Shown piece after piece: positions 1 to 8,126 of a stretch of DNA of 47,356 bases. Every line of letters begins with the position of its first letter. The first letter of the stretch is position 1. The notes under the pieces were generated by a model. The model ran no database searches, was not told the origin of the DNA, and saw only the letters and a list, made by a program, of their open reading frames with translations. A program made the translations under genes and the position numbers. Source of the DNA: Peribacillus saganii (GTDB taxonomy: Bacteria > Bacillota > Bacilli > Bacillales > DSM-1321). The DNA lies in NCBI RefSeq assembly GCF_003429095.1, contig NZ_QVTE01000044.1, positions 1 to 47,356 on the forward strand, given 5' to 3'.

Positions 1-49
1 TTAAAACGTTGGCGCTTTGTTTTGTTCAGTTTTCAAAGAGCAATTTAAG
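1..49 (-). promoter_or_regulatory. Probable 16S rRNA operon leader, partial
   Basis: Read on the minus strand, this stretch holds CTTTGAAAACTGAACAAAAC followed by AGCGCCAACGTT. This is the type of leader or antitermination sequence found just before 16S rRNA genes of Bacillaceae. It follows the last tRNA of the array by only a few bases, so the tRNA array probably runs into an rrn operon beyond the left edge. The rRNA itself is not in the window. A similar CTTTGAAAACT motif also precedes 23S genes, so the 16S assignment rests on the AACTGAACAAAAC/GCGCCAACG context. Confidence 0.6.
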
Positions 50-54
50 TTTGC

Positions 55-128
55 TGGAGCGGGTGATGAGAATCGAACTCACGACATCAGCTTGGAAGGC
101 TGAGGTTTTACCATTAAACTACACCCGC
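55..128 (-). tRNA. tRNA-Gly (TCC)
   Basis: The minus strand folds as a cloverleaf with acceptor GCGGGTG/CACCCGC, a GTTCGATTC T-loop, anticodon TCC and an encoded CCA end. It is the last tRNA of the array in the direction of transcription. Confidence 0.95.
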
Positions 129-148
129 ATATATTTAATAAGTTGAGA

Positions 149-225
149 TGGTCGGGAAGACAGGATTCGAACCTGCGACCCCTTGGTCCCAAACCAAGTG
201 CTCTACCAAGCTGAGCTACTTCCCG
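149..225 (-). tRNA. tRNA-Pro (TGG)
   Basis: Cloverleaf on the minus strand with acceptor CGGGAAG, anticodon TGG in the loop TTTGGGA, T-loop GTTCGAATC and encoded CCA. Confidence 0.95.
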
Positions 226-233
226 TAAAAATA

Positions 234-310
<77 letters not shown>

Positions 311-319
311 ATATATAAT

Positions 320-406
<87 letters not shown>

Positions 407-460
407 AAAGCGACAAATATTATTTTACCATATTACTCGGAAAAATCAACTGGTAATAAA

Positions 461-545
461 TGGTGCGGGTGAAGGGACTTGAACCCCCACGCCTTGCGGC
501 GCCAGATCCTAAGTCTGGTGCGTCTGCCAATTCCGCCACACCCGC
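461..545 (-). tRNA. tRNA-Leu (TAG)
   Basis: Class II tRNA of 85 nt on the minus strand with acceptor GCGGGTG, a long variable arm, anticodon TAG and encoded CCA. Confidence 0.95.
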
Positions 546-560
546 AAAACAATATTTTTA

Positions 561-636
561 TGGTGAGCCATGAAGGACTCGAACCTTCGACCCTCTGATT
601 AAAAGTCAGATGCTCTACCGACTGAGCTAATGGCTC
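561..636 (-). tRNA. tRNA-Lys (TTT)
   Basis: Cloverleaf on the minus strand with acceptor GAGCCAT, anticodon TTT in the loop CTTTTAA and encoded CCA. Confidence 0.95.
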
Positions 637-639
637 ATA

Positions 640-714
640 TGGCTGGGCTAGCTGGATTCGAACCAACGCATGACGGAGTCAAAGTCCGTTGCCTTACCGC
701 TTGGCTATAGCCCA
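640..714 (-). tRNA. tRNA-Gln (TTG)
   Basis: Cloverleaf on the minus strand with acceptor TGGGCTA, anticodon TTG in the loop CTTTGAC and encoded CCA. Confidence 0.95.
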
Positions 715-786
715 ATGATATTCCAGAACAGAATTACATAATAACATGCGTTTTATGTGAATGCAAGTCTTAATTAAATAAAATAA

Positions 787-862
787 TGGCGGTCCCGACG
801 GGAATCGAACCCGCGATCTCCTGCGTGACAGGCAGGCATGTTAACCGCTACACCACGGGACC
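787..862 (-). tRNA. tRNA-Asp (GTC)
   Basis: Cloverleaf on the minus strand with acceptor GGTCCCG, anticodon GTC in the loop CTGTCAC and encoded CCA. Confidence 0.95.
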
Positions 863-884
863 AAAAATGAGCAAAAAAATAAAA

Positions 885-959
885 TGGTGACCCCTACGGG
901 ATTCGAACCCGTGTTACCGCCGTGAAAGGGCGGTGTCTTAACCGCTTGACCAAGGGGCC
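885..959 (-). tRNA. tRNA-Glu (TTC)
   Basis: Cloverleaf on the minus strand with acceptor GGCCCCT, anticodon TTC in the loop CTTTCAC and encoded CCA. Confidence 0.95.
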
Positions 960-985
960 TAACATATTAATAATCTTTCAAAGCA

Positions 986-1076
986 TGGCGGAGAAGGAGG
1001 GATTTGAACCCTCGCGCCGGTTACCCGACCTACACCCTTAGCAGGGGCGCCTCTTCAGCCTCTTGAGTACTTCCCC
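986..1076 (-). tRNA. tRNA-Ser (GCT)
   Basis: Class II tRNA of 91 nt on the minus strand with a long variable arm, anticodon GCT in the loop CTGCTAA and encoded CCA. Confidence 0.95.
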
Positions 1077-1080
1077 AAAA

Positions 1081-1155
1081 TGGCTCCGCAGGTAGGACTC
1101 GAACCTACGACCGTTCGGTTAACAGCCGAATGCTCTACCACTGAGCTACTGCGGA
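1081..1155 (-). tRNA. tRNA-Asn (GTT)
   Basis: Cloverleaf on the minus strand with acceptor TCCGCAG, anticodon GTT in the loop CTGTTAA and encoded CCA. It is the first tRNA of the array, about 70 bp downstream of the promoter. Confidence 0.95.
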
Positions 1156-1222
1156 ATAATTTTAAGTGATTCTACACGCGAATACCTCTTTAAAGAAGGA
1201 TAATCTCTCATAGACTCTTTAG

Positions 1223-1251
1223 ATTATATAGGGTATTCCATCTAAAGTCAA
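1223..1251 (-). promoter_or_regulatory. SigA promoter of the tRNA array
   Basis: The minus strand reads TTGACT, a 17-base spacer, then TATAAT. This is a near-consensus housekeeping promoter about 70 bp before tRNA-Asn. No other promoter of this quality is seen before or between the eleven tRNAs, so it likely drives the whole array and possibly part of the rRNA operon to the left. Confidence 0.8.
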
Positions 1252-1315
1252 CAAGTTTTTTAATAATCACGATAACTCCAAATGATTAGAGATGCTTTTA
1301 GAGATTATCACAAGA

Positions 1316-1786
1316 TTAATTACGTGTCAACTGGTCTAAAAGGGATAGTTTCCCCTTGCATCTTCCGCACACATATTTAGAGGTGTTGATCCTTCTTCTT
1401 CTTGTAAATTGCTGACCGCATGAGGTACATTGATATATCCATATGGCACCCGGTTTCCTGGCCTTGGTTGAAGTGAGCGGATTGCAGAATCTAGGAGCAC
1501 CCACCTCTTGCATCAATTCTTTGAAATCCCGATCTCTATGCTTATAGCCTTTATTTTCAATATGAAGATGATAGTGGCAAAGCTCATGTTTTATGATGCC
1601 AATTAGTTCGTCCATCCCCAGTTCCTCAAAATACTTTTTATTTATTTCTATATTATGTGAAATAAGCAGGTACCTTCCTCCTGTAGAACGGAGACGGGGA
1701 TTAAAAGTTGCATGGTGCCTGAAAAGACGCTGGAAGTATTTTATTGAAATTTCTTCTGTAAGTTGCTGCAGTTGTTGATTATCCAT
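1316..1786 (-). CDS. ydcK: SprT-like zinc metalloprotease-family protein (YdcK)
   Basis: A 156-residue protein of the SprT-like family. The zinc-protease signature HELCH lies near residue 68 (KHELCHYH), and a C-terminal zinc ribbon is formed by two CxxC pairs (CTSC and CGRC, about residues 121-142). The function in Bacillus is not established; relatives such as SPRTN act on DNA-protein crosslinks. I chose the ATG at 1786 because AAGGGGGA lies just before it. The open frame continues upstream to 1966, but that part is antisense to cmpA. The gene sits between cmpA/tex and the tRNA array, exactly as in B. subtilis. Confidence 0.88.
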   Translation of the reverse strand: MDNQQLQQLTEEISIKYFQRLFRHHATFNPRLRSTGGRYLLISHNIEINKKYFEELGMDELIGIIKHELCHYHLHIENKGYKHRDRDFKELMQEVGAPRFCNPLTSTKARKPGAIWIYQCTSCGQQFTRRRRINTSKYVCGRCKGKLSLLDQLTRN

Positions 1787-1826
1787 TAACGCGTCCCCCT
1801 TACTGGAACATGACAACCCATTATAA

Positions 1827-1834
1827 CATACACT
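1827..1834 (+). promoter_or_regulatory. Possible SigE -10 element for cmpA
   Basis: CATACACT matches the SigE -10 consensus CATACAAT at seven of eight positions. It lies 36 bp before the cmpA start. No convincing SigE -35 was found at the right spacing, so this is only a candidate. CmpA is known as a mother-cell protein, which fits. Confidence 0.35.
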
Positions 1835-1870
1835 TATTAAACCAATATATCCTCTATGGGGGTTTTTAAA

Positions 1871-1978
1871 ATGCCTGTATGGTTTCAGAACCAAATGATG
1901 AGAGCCTACTATGCAAAGGATCGTTATCAAATCAAACTGCTTAACCAGTGCTGGTTCTTTTACCAAAGGAAAATTTAA
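1871..1978 (+). CDS. cmpA: Cortex morphogenetic protein CmpA
   Basis: A 35-codon gene on the strand opposite its neighbours. The product begins [18 protein letters not shown] and ends [12 protein letters not shown] recognise the pattern of CmpA: an N-terminal W-x-x-Q-M-x-R-A motif and a C-terminal LNQCWFFY motif. In B. subtilis CmpA is a small mother-cell protein that couples spore coat and cortex assembly and works with ClpXP on SpoIVA quality control. Its place between tex and ydcK is the same as in B. subtilis. A GGGGG tract about 8 bases before the ATG can serve as ribosome binding site. Because of its size it is easily missed by gene callers. Confidence 0.85.
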   Translation: MPVWFQNQMMRAYYAKDRYQIKLLNQCWFFYQRKI

Positions 1979-2073
1979 CTTAGTGCCTTCAAATTCTGCA
2001 CGGCAGAAGGCAGTTAAGTTCGTCAGGTCTATGATCGGTGTGCATAAGATCCCTGTTCTCTAAGTATTTATTC

Positions 2074-2125
2074 GCAAGAAAAATCGCCGGCCGCTGAAAA
2101 TTAGACATTAGTACTTGTATTAGCC
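2074..2125. repeat. Minimal, internally deleted copy of the GCGCC/GGCGC intergenic repeat
   Basis: GCAAGAAAAATCGCC followed directly by GGCCGCTG and TTAGACATTAGTACTTGT matches the left end (GCAAGAAAAGCGGAAGCGCC) and the right end (GGGCGCTGGAGCTAGACATC, then AGCACTTGT) of the repeat best seen at 17888-18178. The whole interior is missing. Confidence 0.45.
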
Positions 2126-2129
2126 TGAA

Positions 2130-2168
2130 AAAAAACCTTGCCCTCCTAATTCACGAGCAAGGTTTTTT
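2130..2168. terminator. Bidirectional terminator between tex and cmpA
   Basis: Arms AAAAAACCTTGC and GCAAGGTTTTTT are perfectly complementary and give T-runs on both strands. It can end both tex (minus) and cmpA (plus). Confidence 0.85.
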
Positions 2169-2175
2169 CAGTTTA

Positions 2176-4344
2176 TCATTGCGGCGGTAGCATGGTGAGG
2201 GCGATCCTTTGTTTTTTCGTGTCTACATTGTCTACCCATACAGTGACAACGTCCCCAACCGAAACGACGTCTAATGGATGCTTCACGAAGTTTTTGCTTA
2301 ATTTTGAAATATGGACAAGTCCGTCCTGCTTGACTCCAATATCAATAAAAGCACCAAAATCAACAACATTTCTTACCGTCCCCTGAAGTTCCATTCCGCT
2401 CGTTAAATCCTCAAGCTTTAAAATGTCCTGTTTCAGCAGAGGCTTAGCCAGTTCATCACGAGGGTCTCTTCCCGGCCGTGTTAATGCTTCTACAATATCT
2501 TTGTAAGTAATTTCACCAATACCTAATTCATCTGCCGCTTCACTTATGGGCAGCCTCGCAAGAGCTTCTTTCATTGCTTCGGTTCCCAAATCTGTTGTTG
2601 TAAGGCCTATCTTTTTTAGAAGGGCCTTTGCAGCGTCATAGTTTTCTGGATGGATTGAGGTTTGGTCAAGTGGTTCCTGCCCTTGGCTAATTCTGAGAAA
2701 TCCAATGCATTGTTCGTATGTTTTTGAGCCTAGTCTTGGGATTCCTTTAAGTGCTTTTCTGCTAGTAAATCTGCCTTCTTCTTCCCGCTTCTTTACGATG
2801 TTGTGGGCGACCGTCTTCGAAAGCCCTGCTACATATTGAAGCAAGGAAGCGGAAGCTGTGTTTACATTAACTCCTACTTGGTTAACCGCAGTTTCAACTA
2901 CGAATGTAAGGGATTCTGAAAGTTTTTTCTGGGAAACGTCATGCTGGTATTGTCCAACTCCTACAGACTTTGGATCAATTTTCACCAGTTCAGCAAGCGG
3001 GTCCTGAAGACGCCTTGCAATGGAAACCGCACTACGTTCCTCAACCTGAAGAGTCGGGAATTCTTCTCTGGCGATATCAGATGCAGAGTACACGCTCGCA
3101 CCAGCTTCGTTTACAATGATATAAAATATCTGTTCCTCAAGGCTCTTAAGCGTCTCTGCAACAAATTGCTCCGTTTCCCTGGAAGCTGTTCCATTTCCAA
3201 TGGCTACAACTTCAACTTTAAACTTTCGAAGCATCTCTACCAGCTTATCTCTTGCTGCTTCCTTTTTGGATACAGGAGGATGTGGATATATAACGCTTAT
3301 TTCAAGCACTTTTCCTGTATCATCTACTACCGCCAGCTTGCATCCTGTACGGTAAGCAGGATCGACCGCCAAAACCACCTTCCCCTTTAAAGGAGGCTGA
3401 AGCAGCAGGTTGCGAAGATTTTCAGAAAAGATATGGATTGCTCTGTCTTCCGCTTTTTCTGTTAGTTCTTTTCTGATTTCCCTCTCTATGGATGGCATTA
3501 TTAACCGCTTAAAAGCATCTTCTGCCGATTCCCGTACTAGCTCATTAACGATGGAATGGGAGCGCTTTATCACATGGCTTTCTATGTGATTAATAATCGT
3601 TTCCGTATGTGGAACAATGGATATACGTAAGATCTCCTCTTTCTCTCCCCTATTAAGAGCGAGGATTCGATGAGGGACGATTTTTTGAACAGGTTCTTCG
3701 TATTCGTAGTACATCTCAAATACTTTTTTCTCATCTTGTTCCTCGTTCTTAGCCTGAGAAATAATCTTTCCATTTTTAAAAACCTCAGCCCTTATCCACT
3801 GTCTTAAGTTTGCATTATCAGAAATTTGTTCTGCGATGATATCCTTCGCTCCCGCAATAGCGTCTTCAATTGAATGTAGTTCTTTTTCCTCCGACAGATA
3901 TTTTTCAGCTTCCGCTTCTGGGGACCCCTTATCAGGAAAAGACATGATCCACTCCGAAAAAGGTTCAAGCCCCTTCTCTTTTGCTACTGTAGCCTTCGTT
4001 CTTCTTTTCTGTTTATAAGGACGGTATATATCTTCAATTATTTGAAGCTTCTCAGCTTTATGTATCTGGGCTATTAAATCATCCGTTAATTTACCCTGTT
4101 CCTCAATAAGCCGAAGCACTTCCTCCTTCCTGCTTTCCAGATTCTCAAGGTAATTCCAGCGGTCCATGATATCCCTTATCTGAACTTCATCAAGTGAGCC
4201 GGTTAATTCTTTTCGGTAACGCGCTATGAACGGGACAGTATTTCCATCCTGTAATAGTTGGATTACACTTTGGACCTGGCCAGCTTTTAAGTTCAGTTCA
4301 GACGAAATTTTTTTTATCAATAGCTTTAACTGCTCCTCTGCCAT
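2176..4344 (-). CDS. tex: Tex-family RNA-binding S1 protein (YdcI)
   Basis: A 722-residue protein with the full Tex layout. It has an N-terminal helical Tex_N region (about 1-190), a YqgF/RNase H-like domain starting near residue 325 (VVLAVDPAYRTGC), helix-hairpin-helix segments in the region about 490-570, and a C-terminal S1 RNA-binding domain (about 650-720). Tex proteins bind nucleic acid and are linked to transcription and toxin expression; the YqgF domain is often considered catalytically inactive. The ATG at 4344 is preceded by GGAGG at about 12 bases. The gene follows rsbX with its own space and is probably transcribed separately. Length is typical. Confidence 0.93.
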   Translation of the reverse strand: MAEEQLKLLIKKISSELNLKAGQVQSVIQLLQDGNTVPFIARYRKELTGSLDEVQIRDIMDRWNYLENLESRKEEVLRLIEEQGKLTDDLIAQIHKAEKLQIIEDIYRPYKQKRRTKATVAKEKGLEPFSEWIMSFPDKGSPEAEAEKYLSEEKELHSIEDAIAGAKDIIAEQISDNANLRQWIRAEVFKNGKIISQAKNEEQDEKKVFEMYYEYEEPVQKIVPHRILALNRGEKEEILRISIVPHTETIINHIESHVIKRSHSIVNELVRESAEDAFKRLIMPSIEREIRKELTEKAEDRAIHIFSENLRNLLLQPPLKGKVVLAVDPAYRTGCKLAVVDDTGKVLEISVIYPHPPVSKKEAARDKLVEMLRKFKVEVVAIGNGTASRETEQFVAETLKSLEEQIFYIIVNEAGASVYSASDIAREEFPTLQVEERSAVSIARRLQDPLAELVKIDPKSVGVGQYQHDVSQKKLSESLTFVVETAVNQVGVNVNTASASLLQYVAGLSKTVAHNIVKKREEEGRFTSRKALKGIPRLGSKTYEQCIGFLRISQGQEPLDQTSIHPENYDAAKALLKKIGLTTTDLGTEAMKEALARLPISEAADELGIGEITYKDIVEALTRPGRDPRDELAKPLLKQDILKLEDLTSGMELQGTVRNVVDFGAFIDIGVKQDGLVHISKLSKNFVKHPLDVVSVGDVVTVWVDNVDTKKQRIALTMLPPQ

Positions 4345-4448
4345 GCTTGTTCTTTTCCTCCAAACAATTATTATTTCCTTTTCTTAGTCTATCAAAAGTC
4401 CCCGAAGGAATCGAATCCACATTACACTTGCCAAAATCAATTTTTAGG

Positions 4449-4480
4449 CAAAAAAAGAGACCTTGCTTATAACAGGCCTC
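4449..4480 (-). terminator. Terminator of the sigB operon (after rsbX)
   Basis: On the minus strand GAGGCCT pairs with AGGTCTC (one G-U pair) and is followed by seven T residues. The stem overlaps the last codons of rsbX. Confidence 0.75.
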
Positions 4481-5072
4481 CAATAATTAATGTTGTATCA
4501 TCCGATTTAACCATATCTCTTTCCATTATCATCCGTACATTTTGCTCAAGATAGTGATAAGATTTAAGAGCTGATTTAGCCCCTTGAAGCTGCAATCCAT
4601 CGGAATGCAGAATAAATTTCGCGTTCGGTTCATAATCAAAGCGCTGAGTATGGTATTTTTGCATTCTTCCTGATAAATACCCTGTGACAGGCAGCGGATA
4701 GACCAGTTTGTCCGAAACTGGATTATAGAGAAAGAACCGAATATTCCCCACCGAGCTGTACACGAATTGCTTTGTATCATAATAGACCTTTAAAATTGAG
4801 ACAGCCGCACCGCGTTTATTTACTAGAACACCATTACAGATTTCCATAAGGACTTCTACCGATTCCATATGGTGGTCCTTTACAATCTCAGTGACAGCAT
4901 GCGAAGACTCATATGCATGCTTGCCGCTCCCCAAGCCGTCTGCAAGTATGCAGAGAAAGTATTCATTTGTGGAAATGAAATAATAACCATCGCCACAATA
5001 GGGCATATCATCCTTTGAAGACTGAGAAGCTATAACCTCAATTTTATCATTGCGCAATATTTCTTTTATCAT
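4467..5072 (-). CDS. rsbX: RsbX, PP2C-type serine/threonine phosphatase (SigB feedback)
   Basis: A 201-residue single-domain PP2C phosphatase. The metal-binding motifs are visible as GDGYY (near 27), LADGLGSGKHA (near 44) and SDDTTLIIG near the C-terminus. RsbX dephosphorylates the stressosome proteins RsbS and RsbR and so resets environmental signalling after SigB is activated. Its start overlaps the sigB stop as ATGA, so the two are translationally coupled. It is the last gene of the operon and is followed by a terminator. The length matches the family. The B. cereus group is known to lack RsbX, so its presence marks the stressosome type of SigB control. Confidence 0.93.
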   Translation of the reverse strand: MIKEILRNDKIEVIASQSSKDDMPYCGDGYYFISTNEYFLCILADGLGSGKHAYESSHAVTEIVKDHHMESVEVLMEICNGVLVNKRGAAVSILKVYYDTKQFVYSSVGNIRFFLYNPVSDKLVYPLPVTGYLSGRMQKYHTQRFDYEPNAKFILHSDGLQLQGAKSALKSYHYLEQNVRMIMERDMVKSDDTTLIIGGLL

Positions 5073-5860
5073 TGAATAAACTCCGAGTTATTTTCCGCAT
5101 TGATTGCTTCTTGAAGCTTTTTAATTGCTCGTCTTTGGAGTCGGGAAACATGCATTTGGGAAATGCCAAGCTTTTCACCCGCTTCTTTCTGGCTAAAATT
5201 CTCCAAATAGGTGAATTGAATAATCTTCTTTTCTCGGTCACTTAACACATGGAGTACTTTTTCAAGCACAAGGCGCTGATTTACTCTTTCAAAGCCTTCA
5301 TCCACATTACCAAAAATATCAAGAAGGGTTACTGTTCCGCCGTCAGAATCCGCTTCAATGGAGTGGTCAACGGATAAAGCCTGATAACTCTTGCCCATTT
5401 CCATTGCTTCCAGCACTTCTTCTTCGGATACTTCAAGATGTTGGGCTATTTCTTCAATTTTAGGAGACCGGTGCAATGTTGTGGTGAGTTCCTCTACTGT
5501 GGTCTTAATTTTGGGTCCAAGTTCCTTAATCCTCCTCGGAACATGGACACTCCATGTTTTATCCCGCAAAAACCGCTTGATCTCTCCAATAATGGTTGGA
5601 ACTGCAAAAGCTTCAAAGCTTTTTCCAAACGACTCATCATAGCGTCGGATTGCTCCTAGAAGACCAATCATCCCTACTTGAATGATATCTTCTTGATAGG
5701 ATTTTCCTTTGGAATATTTTCTTGAGATGGTTTCCACTAAACTCTGATAGTGAAGGACCAATTGATTCTGGGCTTCCTCGTCTTGATGCTCCTGGAAAGC
5801 TTTAATCCAATCATTCACCTTTTCCCTTGCTGCCTGGTTAGGTTGAGATTGTTTCTGCAT
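5069..5860 (-). CDS. sigB: RNA polymerase sigma factor SigB
   Basis: A 263-residue sigma-70 family factor of the SigB/SigF/SigG group. Region 2 carries QVGMIGLLGAIRRYD and SFEAFAVPTIIGEIKRFLRD, followed by the near-invariant WSVHVPRRIKELGPKI. Region 4 ends in a helix-turn-helix (FSQKEAGEKLGISQMHVSRL). SigB directs the general stress regulon. I chose the ATG at 5860 over the start at 5887 because GGTGGAG lies directly upstream and it gives the family length. It overlaps rsbW by 23 bases, as is usual for coupled rsbW-sigB translation. Confidence 0.95.
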   Translation of the reverse strand: MQKQSQPNQAAREKVNDWIKAFQEHQDEEAQNQLVLHYQSLVETISRKYSKGKSYQEDIIQVGMIGLLGAIRRYDESFGKSFEAFAVPTIIGEIKRFLRDKTWSVHVPRRIKELGPKIKTTVEELTTTLHRSPKIEEIAQHLEVSEEEVLEAMEMGKSYQALSVDHSIEADSDGGTVTLLDIFGNVDEGFERVNQRLVLEKVLHVLSDREKKIIQFTYLENFSQKEAGEKLGISQMHVSRLQRRAIKKLQEAINAENNSEFIQ

Positions 5861-6311
5861 CCATCTCCACCTGCTCTCCTTCAACAAACTTGGTCATAAA
5901 TAGGGTTACCCCTTCATTTTGGTGAATTTTCACTTCATCCATCAGGGATTCAATTAAGTACAGGCCTAAGCCTCCCTCTCGCAAAAACTCTACACTTTGG
6001 CCATTTTCGTATGGCCCAAGACCCTGGCGCACCTCATCGAAATCACAGCTTTGGCCGTTGTCCGCTACCATAACCTCAAGGCGATCTTGATATAATCCAA
6101 AGCCAATTTTCACTTCGCCTTTTTCATCATCCTTATAAGCGTGCTGAACGGCATTCGTACAAGCTTCACTCGTCGCAATTTTTAGATCTTCGATATCGTC
6201 GTAAGAAAATCCCATACGACTGGCGATTCCAGAGAGAGTTAAACGGATGACCCCGATAAACTCCGGCTTTGCAGGTATCTTCATTTCGATGTAATCATAA
6301 TATTGACTCAT
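5838..6311 (-). CDS. rsbW: RsbW, anti-sigma-B factor and serine kinase
   Basis: A 157-residue GHKL-type kinase. The N-box is seen in SEACTNAVQHAY (about 47-58), and the G1 motif as VADNGQSCDF, with a second glycine-rich segment REGGLGLYLI. RsbW binds and inhibits SigB and phosphorylates RsbV; dephosphorylated RsbV captures RsbW and frees SigB. The start overlaps the rsbV stop by four bases and the end overlaps sigB. Length is typical. Confidence 0.95.
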   Translation of the reverse strand: MSQYYDYIEMKIPAKPEFIGVIRLTLSGIASRMGFSYDDIEDLKIATSEACTNAVQHAYKDDEKGEVKIGFGLYQDRLEVMVADNGQSCDFDEVRQGLGPYENGQSVEFLREGGLGLYLIESLMDEVKIHQNEGVTLFMTKFVEGEQVEMDAETIST

Positions 6312-6640
6312 TCTAACCCACCCTCTGTATCACTTTTAATATCAATAATATCTGCCAAACCGGTAATTTCAAACAGACGGCGTAAACGCTCAGATAATCC
6401 GACCAGGCGAAACTCACCATCATGAGAGCGAATGCTCTTGAACAGACCTACAAAAACACCGAGACCTGTGCTGTCCATGTAGGCAACTTCCGTGAGATCT
6501 ATCACCATATTAACATTTTCCTTTTCGGACAAAGGAAAAATAGTTTCTCTCAGTTTTGGTGCTGTATACGCGTCAATTTCCCCTTTTACTGATACTCTAA
6601 CTTGGGAATCTATATCTTTAACATCAATACTAATATTCAT
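6308..6640 (-). CDS. rsbV: RsbV, anti-anti-sigma factor
   Basis: A 110-residue STAS-domain protein. The phosphorylated serine lies in VAYMDSTGLGVFVG, the standard RsbV/SpoIIAA motif. The ATG at 6640 is preceded by AAGGTGG at 8 bases, which I prefer to the GTG at 6652. In its unphosphorylated state RsbV displaces SigB from RsbW. It is the point where the energy and environmental branches meet; here both RsbU and the distant RsbY-like phosphatase could act on it. A SigB-type promoter directly upstream gives positive feedback. Confidence 0.95.
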   Translation of the reverse strand: MNISIDVKDIDSQVRVSVKGEIDAYTAPKLRETIFPLSEKENVNMVIDLTEVAYMDSTGLGVFVGLFKSIRSHDGEFRLVGLSERLRRLFEITGLADIIDIKSDTEGGLE

Positions 6641-6677
6641 CCAATGACCCACCTTATTAATTAATTGCTCTCTATAT

Positions 6678-6703
6678 ATACCCGCCCGCTAACGTGCCTA
6701 AAC
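6678..6703 (-). promoter_or_regulatory. SigB-dependent promoter of rsbV-rsbW-sigB-rsbX
   Basis: The minus strand reads GTTTAG, 14 bases, GGGTAT, against the SigB consensus GTTTAA-N12-15-GGGTAT. The -35 overlaps the rsbU stop codon. The same promoter position is known in B. subtilis and gives autoactivation of the downstream half of the operon. Confidence 0.85.
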
Positions 6704-7708
6704 TTCTCTCTTGAGAATAATCAGTGTAAAATCATCCCTCAACTGGAAATGCTGAAGTTTTTCTAGCTGCTTATAAATATTATTAACTATTTCCTGAGCA
6801 CATAAGTGAATATTATTTTGAATATATTGAATCAACGTTTCTCTCTCAATAAATCCCTCTTCGGTCCTGCATTCCGTGACACCGTCCGAAAGTAGGATAA
6901 TCATGTCACCGGGTTCAACCAATTTTTCATAAGCCCGATATTTTGTTTTCTTATTTACGCCCAGGAGCAAACCTTTAGCATCTAGATCCCGGAACTTTCC
7001 TGTAGCTGCTTCATAGTAAAAACCGGGCTCGTGCCCTGCGGAAGCGTAAGAAAAAATATGGTTATGAGGGTTATAAAGTCCGTAAAACATTGTAATAAAC
7101 ATGCTCGGGTCCACATTTTGTTCTACAACACGATTCAAGCTTTCAAGAACATCGCTTGGTGCATTGCCGGTTTCCGGAAGACTGTCCATCGCATATTTAA
7201 TCATGGACATGCAAAGCGCCGCAGGAATTCCCTTACCGATCACATCCGCTATTGCAACACCGATACACTCATTTTCGTCCTGGACAAAATGGTAATAATC
7301 TCCGTTCATATGTTTTGCCGGTACGCTAATAACTCCAATTTCGATTCCGTCAAAATCTGGAATTTTCGTATCAAGCAGCGTGTGCTGGACATTTGTCGCT
7401 ATTTCCAGCTCCGATTTCAATTCCTGCTGTTCATGGCGAAGGCTTTGATGCTCCCGATACGCATTGCCATACCCTATCATTACCTCTAATAGGAAATCAA
7501 GGGAATGCATCACCTTTGCCGGAGTCTCCGGAAAGATATCCATTAAGATGCTTTTATGAAGACTAATTATTTCTTCCGGAGAGACTTTATATTCTATCGT
7601 TTTTCGGCTTAACTTTTGCCCCTGATATAAAGCGTTCTCCGTCTGTTCGCTTAAATATGTGGAGAGAGCTTCACGGTACTTTTCTTCCATGGTCTCTCTA
7701 AAATCCAT
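6698..7708 (-). CDS. rsbU: RsbU, PP2C phosphatase of the environmental stress branch
   Basis: A 336-residue protein with an N-terminal helical RsbT-binding domain (about 1-90), a short linker helix (HEQQELKSELEIATNVQHTLL) and a C-terminal SpoIIE-type PP2C domain. Metal-binding acidic residues are in GDYYHF (near 136), IADVIGKGIPAA (near 153), LLSDGVTE and the final LRDDFTLIIL. RsbU is switched on by RsbT and dephosphorylates RsbV-P. It lies 12 bases after rsbT; the rsbV promoter begins at its stop codon. Length matches B. subtilis RsbU. Confidence 0.94.
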   Translation of the reverse strand: MDFRETMEEKYREALSTYLSEQTENALYQGQKLSRKTIEYKVSPEEIISLHKSILMDIFPETPAKVMHSLDFLLEVMIGYGNAYREHQSLRHEQQELKSELEIATNVQHTLLDTKIPDFDGIEIGVISVPAKHMNGDYYHFVQDENECIGVAIADVIGKGIPAALCMSMIKYAMDSLPETGNAPSDVLESLNRVVEQNVDPSMFITMFYGLYNPHNHIFSYASAGHEPGFYYEAATGKFRDLDAKGLLLGVNKKTKYRAYEKLVEPGDMIILLSDGVTECRTEEGFIERETLIQYIQNNIHLCAQEIVNNIYKQLEKLQHFQLRDDFTLIILKREV

Positions 7709-7720
7709 ATCCTATCCCTC

Positions 7721-8122
7721 CTACCGGAGCCATTTCGTTGCTTTTATATCAGTCCCTTTCCCAGGTACAGAATCAATATCAAATTCATCCATCAGTCTTT
7801 TTACTCCAGGGAGGCCTGCTCCTAATCCGCCTGAAGTGGTATATCCGTCTTCCATTACCTTTCGGATATCCTGGATCCCGGGACCTTCATCAGTAGCGAT
7901 AATCTTTAACCCTGCTTTATTGCCTTCATATACTTTCTCAATACATACCTTTCCCTGGCCGGCATATAAATATATATTTCTTGCCAGCTCACTTATGGCA
8001 GTCGTAATTCTCGCCTGGTCAACCGAGCCGAAACCAAGCTCTTTTGCGACGTTCCTGCCTAATTGGCGGGCTGCCACAATGTCCCATTCGTTAATGATTT
8101 TTACACAGGATTGGAATTCCAT
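7721..8122 (-). CDS. rsbT: RsbT, switch kinase of the stressosome
   Basis: A 133-residue GHKL-type serine/threonine kinase with N-box SELARNIYLYA and ATP-lid DEGPGIQDI followed by TSGGLGAGLPGVKRLMD. RsbT sits in the stressosome with RsbR and RsbS, phosphorylates them on stress, leaves the complex and activates RsbU. It follows rsbS by four bases and precedes rsbU by twelve, in the normal order. Confidence 0.95.
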   Translation of the reverse strand: MEFQSCVKIINEWDIVAARQLGRNVAKELGFGSVDQARITTAISELARNIYLYAGQGKVCIEKVYEGNKAGLKIIATDEGPGIQDIRKVMEDGYTTSGGLGAGLPGVKRLMDEFDIDSVPGKGTDIKATKWLR

Positions 8123-8126
8123 AAAA

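Noticed and set aside
1787..1966. N-terminal extension of the SprT-like protein to 216 residues
   Set aside because: The region is antisense to cmpA, has no ribosome binding site at its start and adds no family similarity; the ATG at 1786 has a strong site.
2941..3390. 149-codon plus-strand frame inside tex
   Set aside because: It is antisense to the conserved YqgF/HhH part of tex and shows no recognisable protein features.
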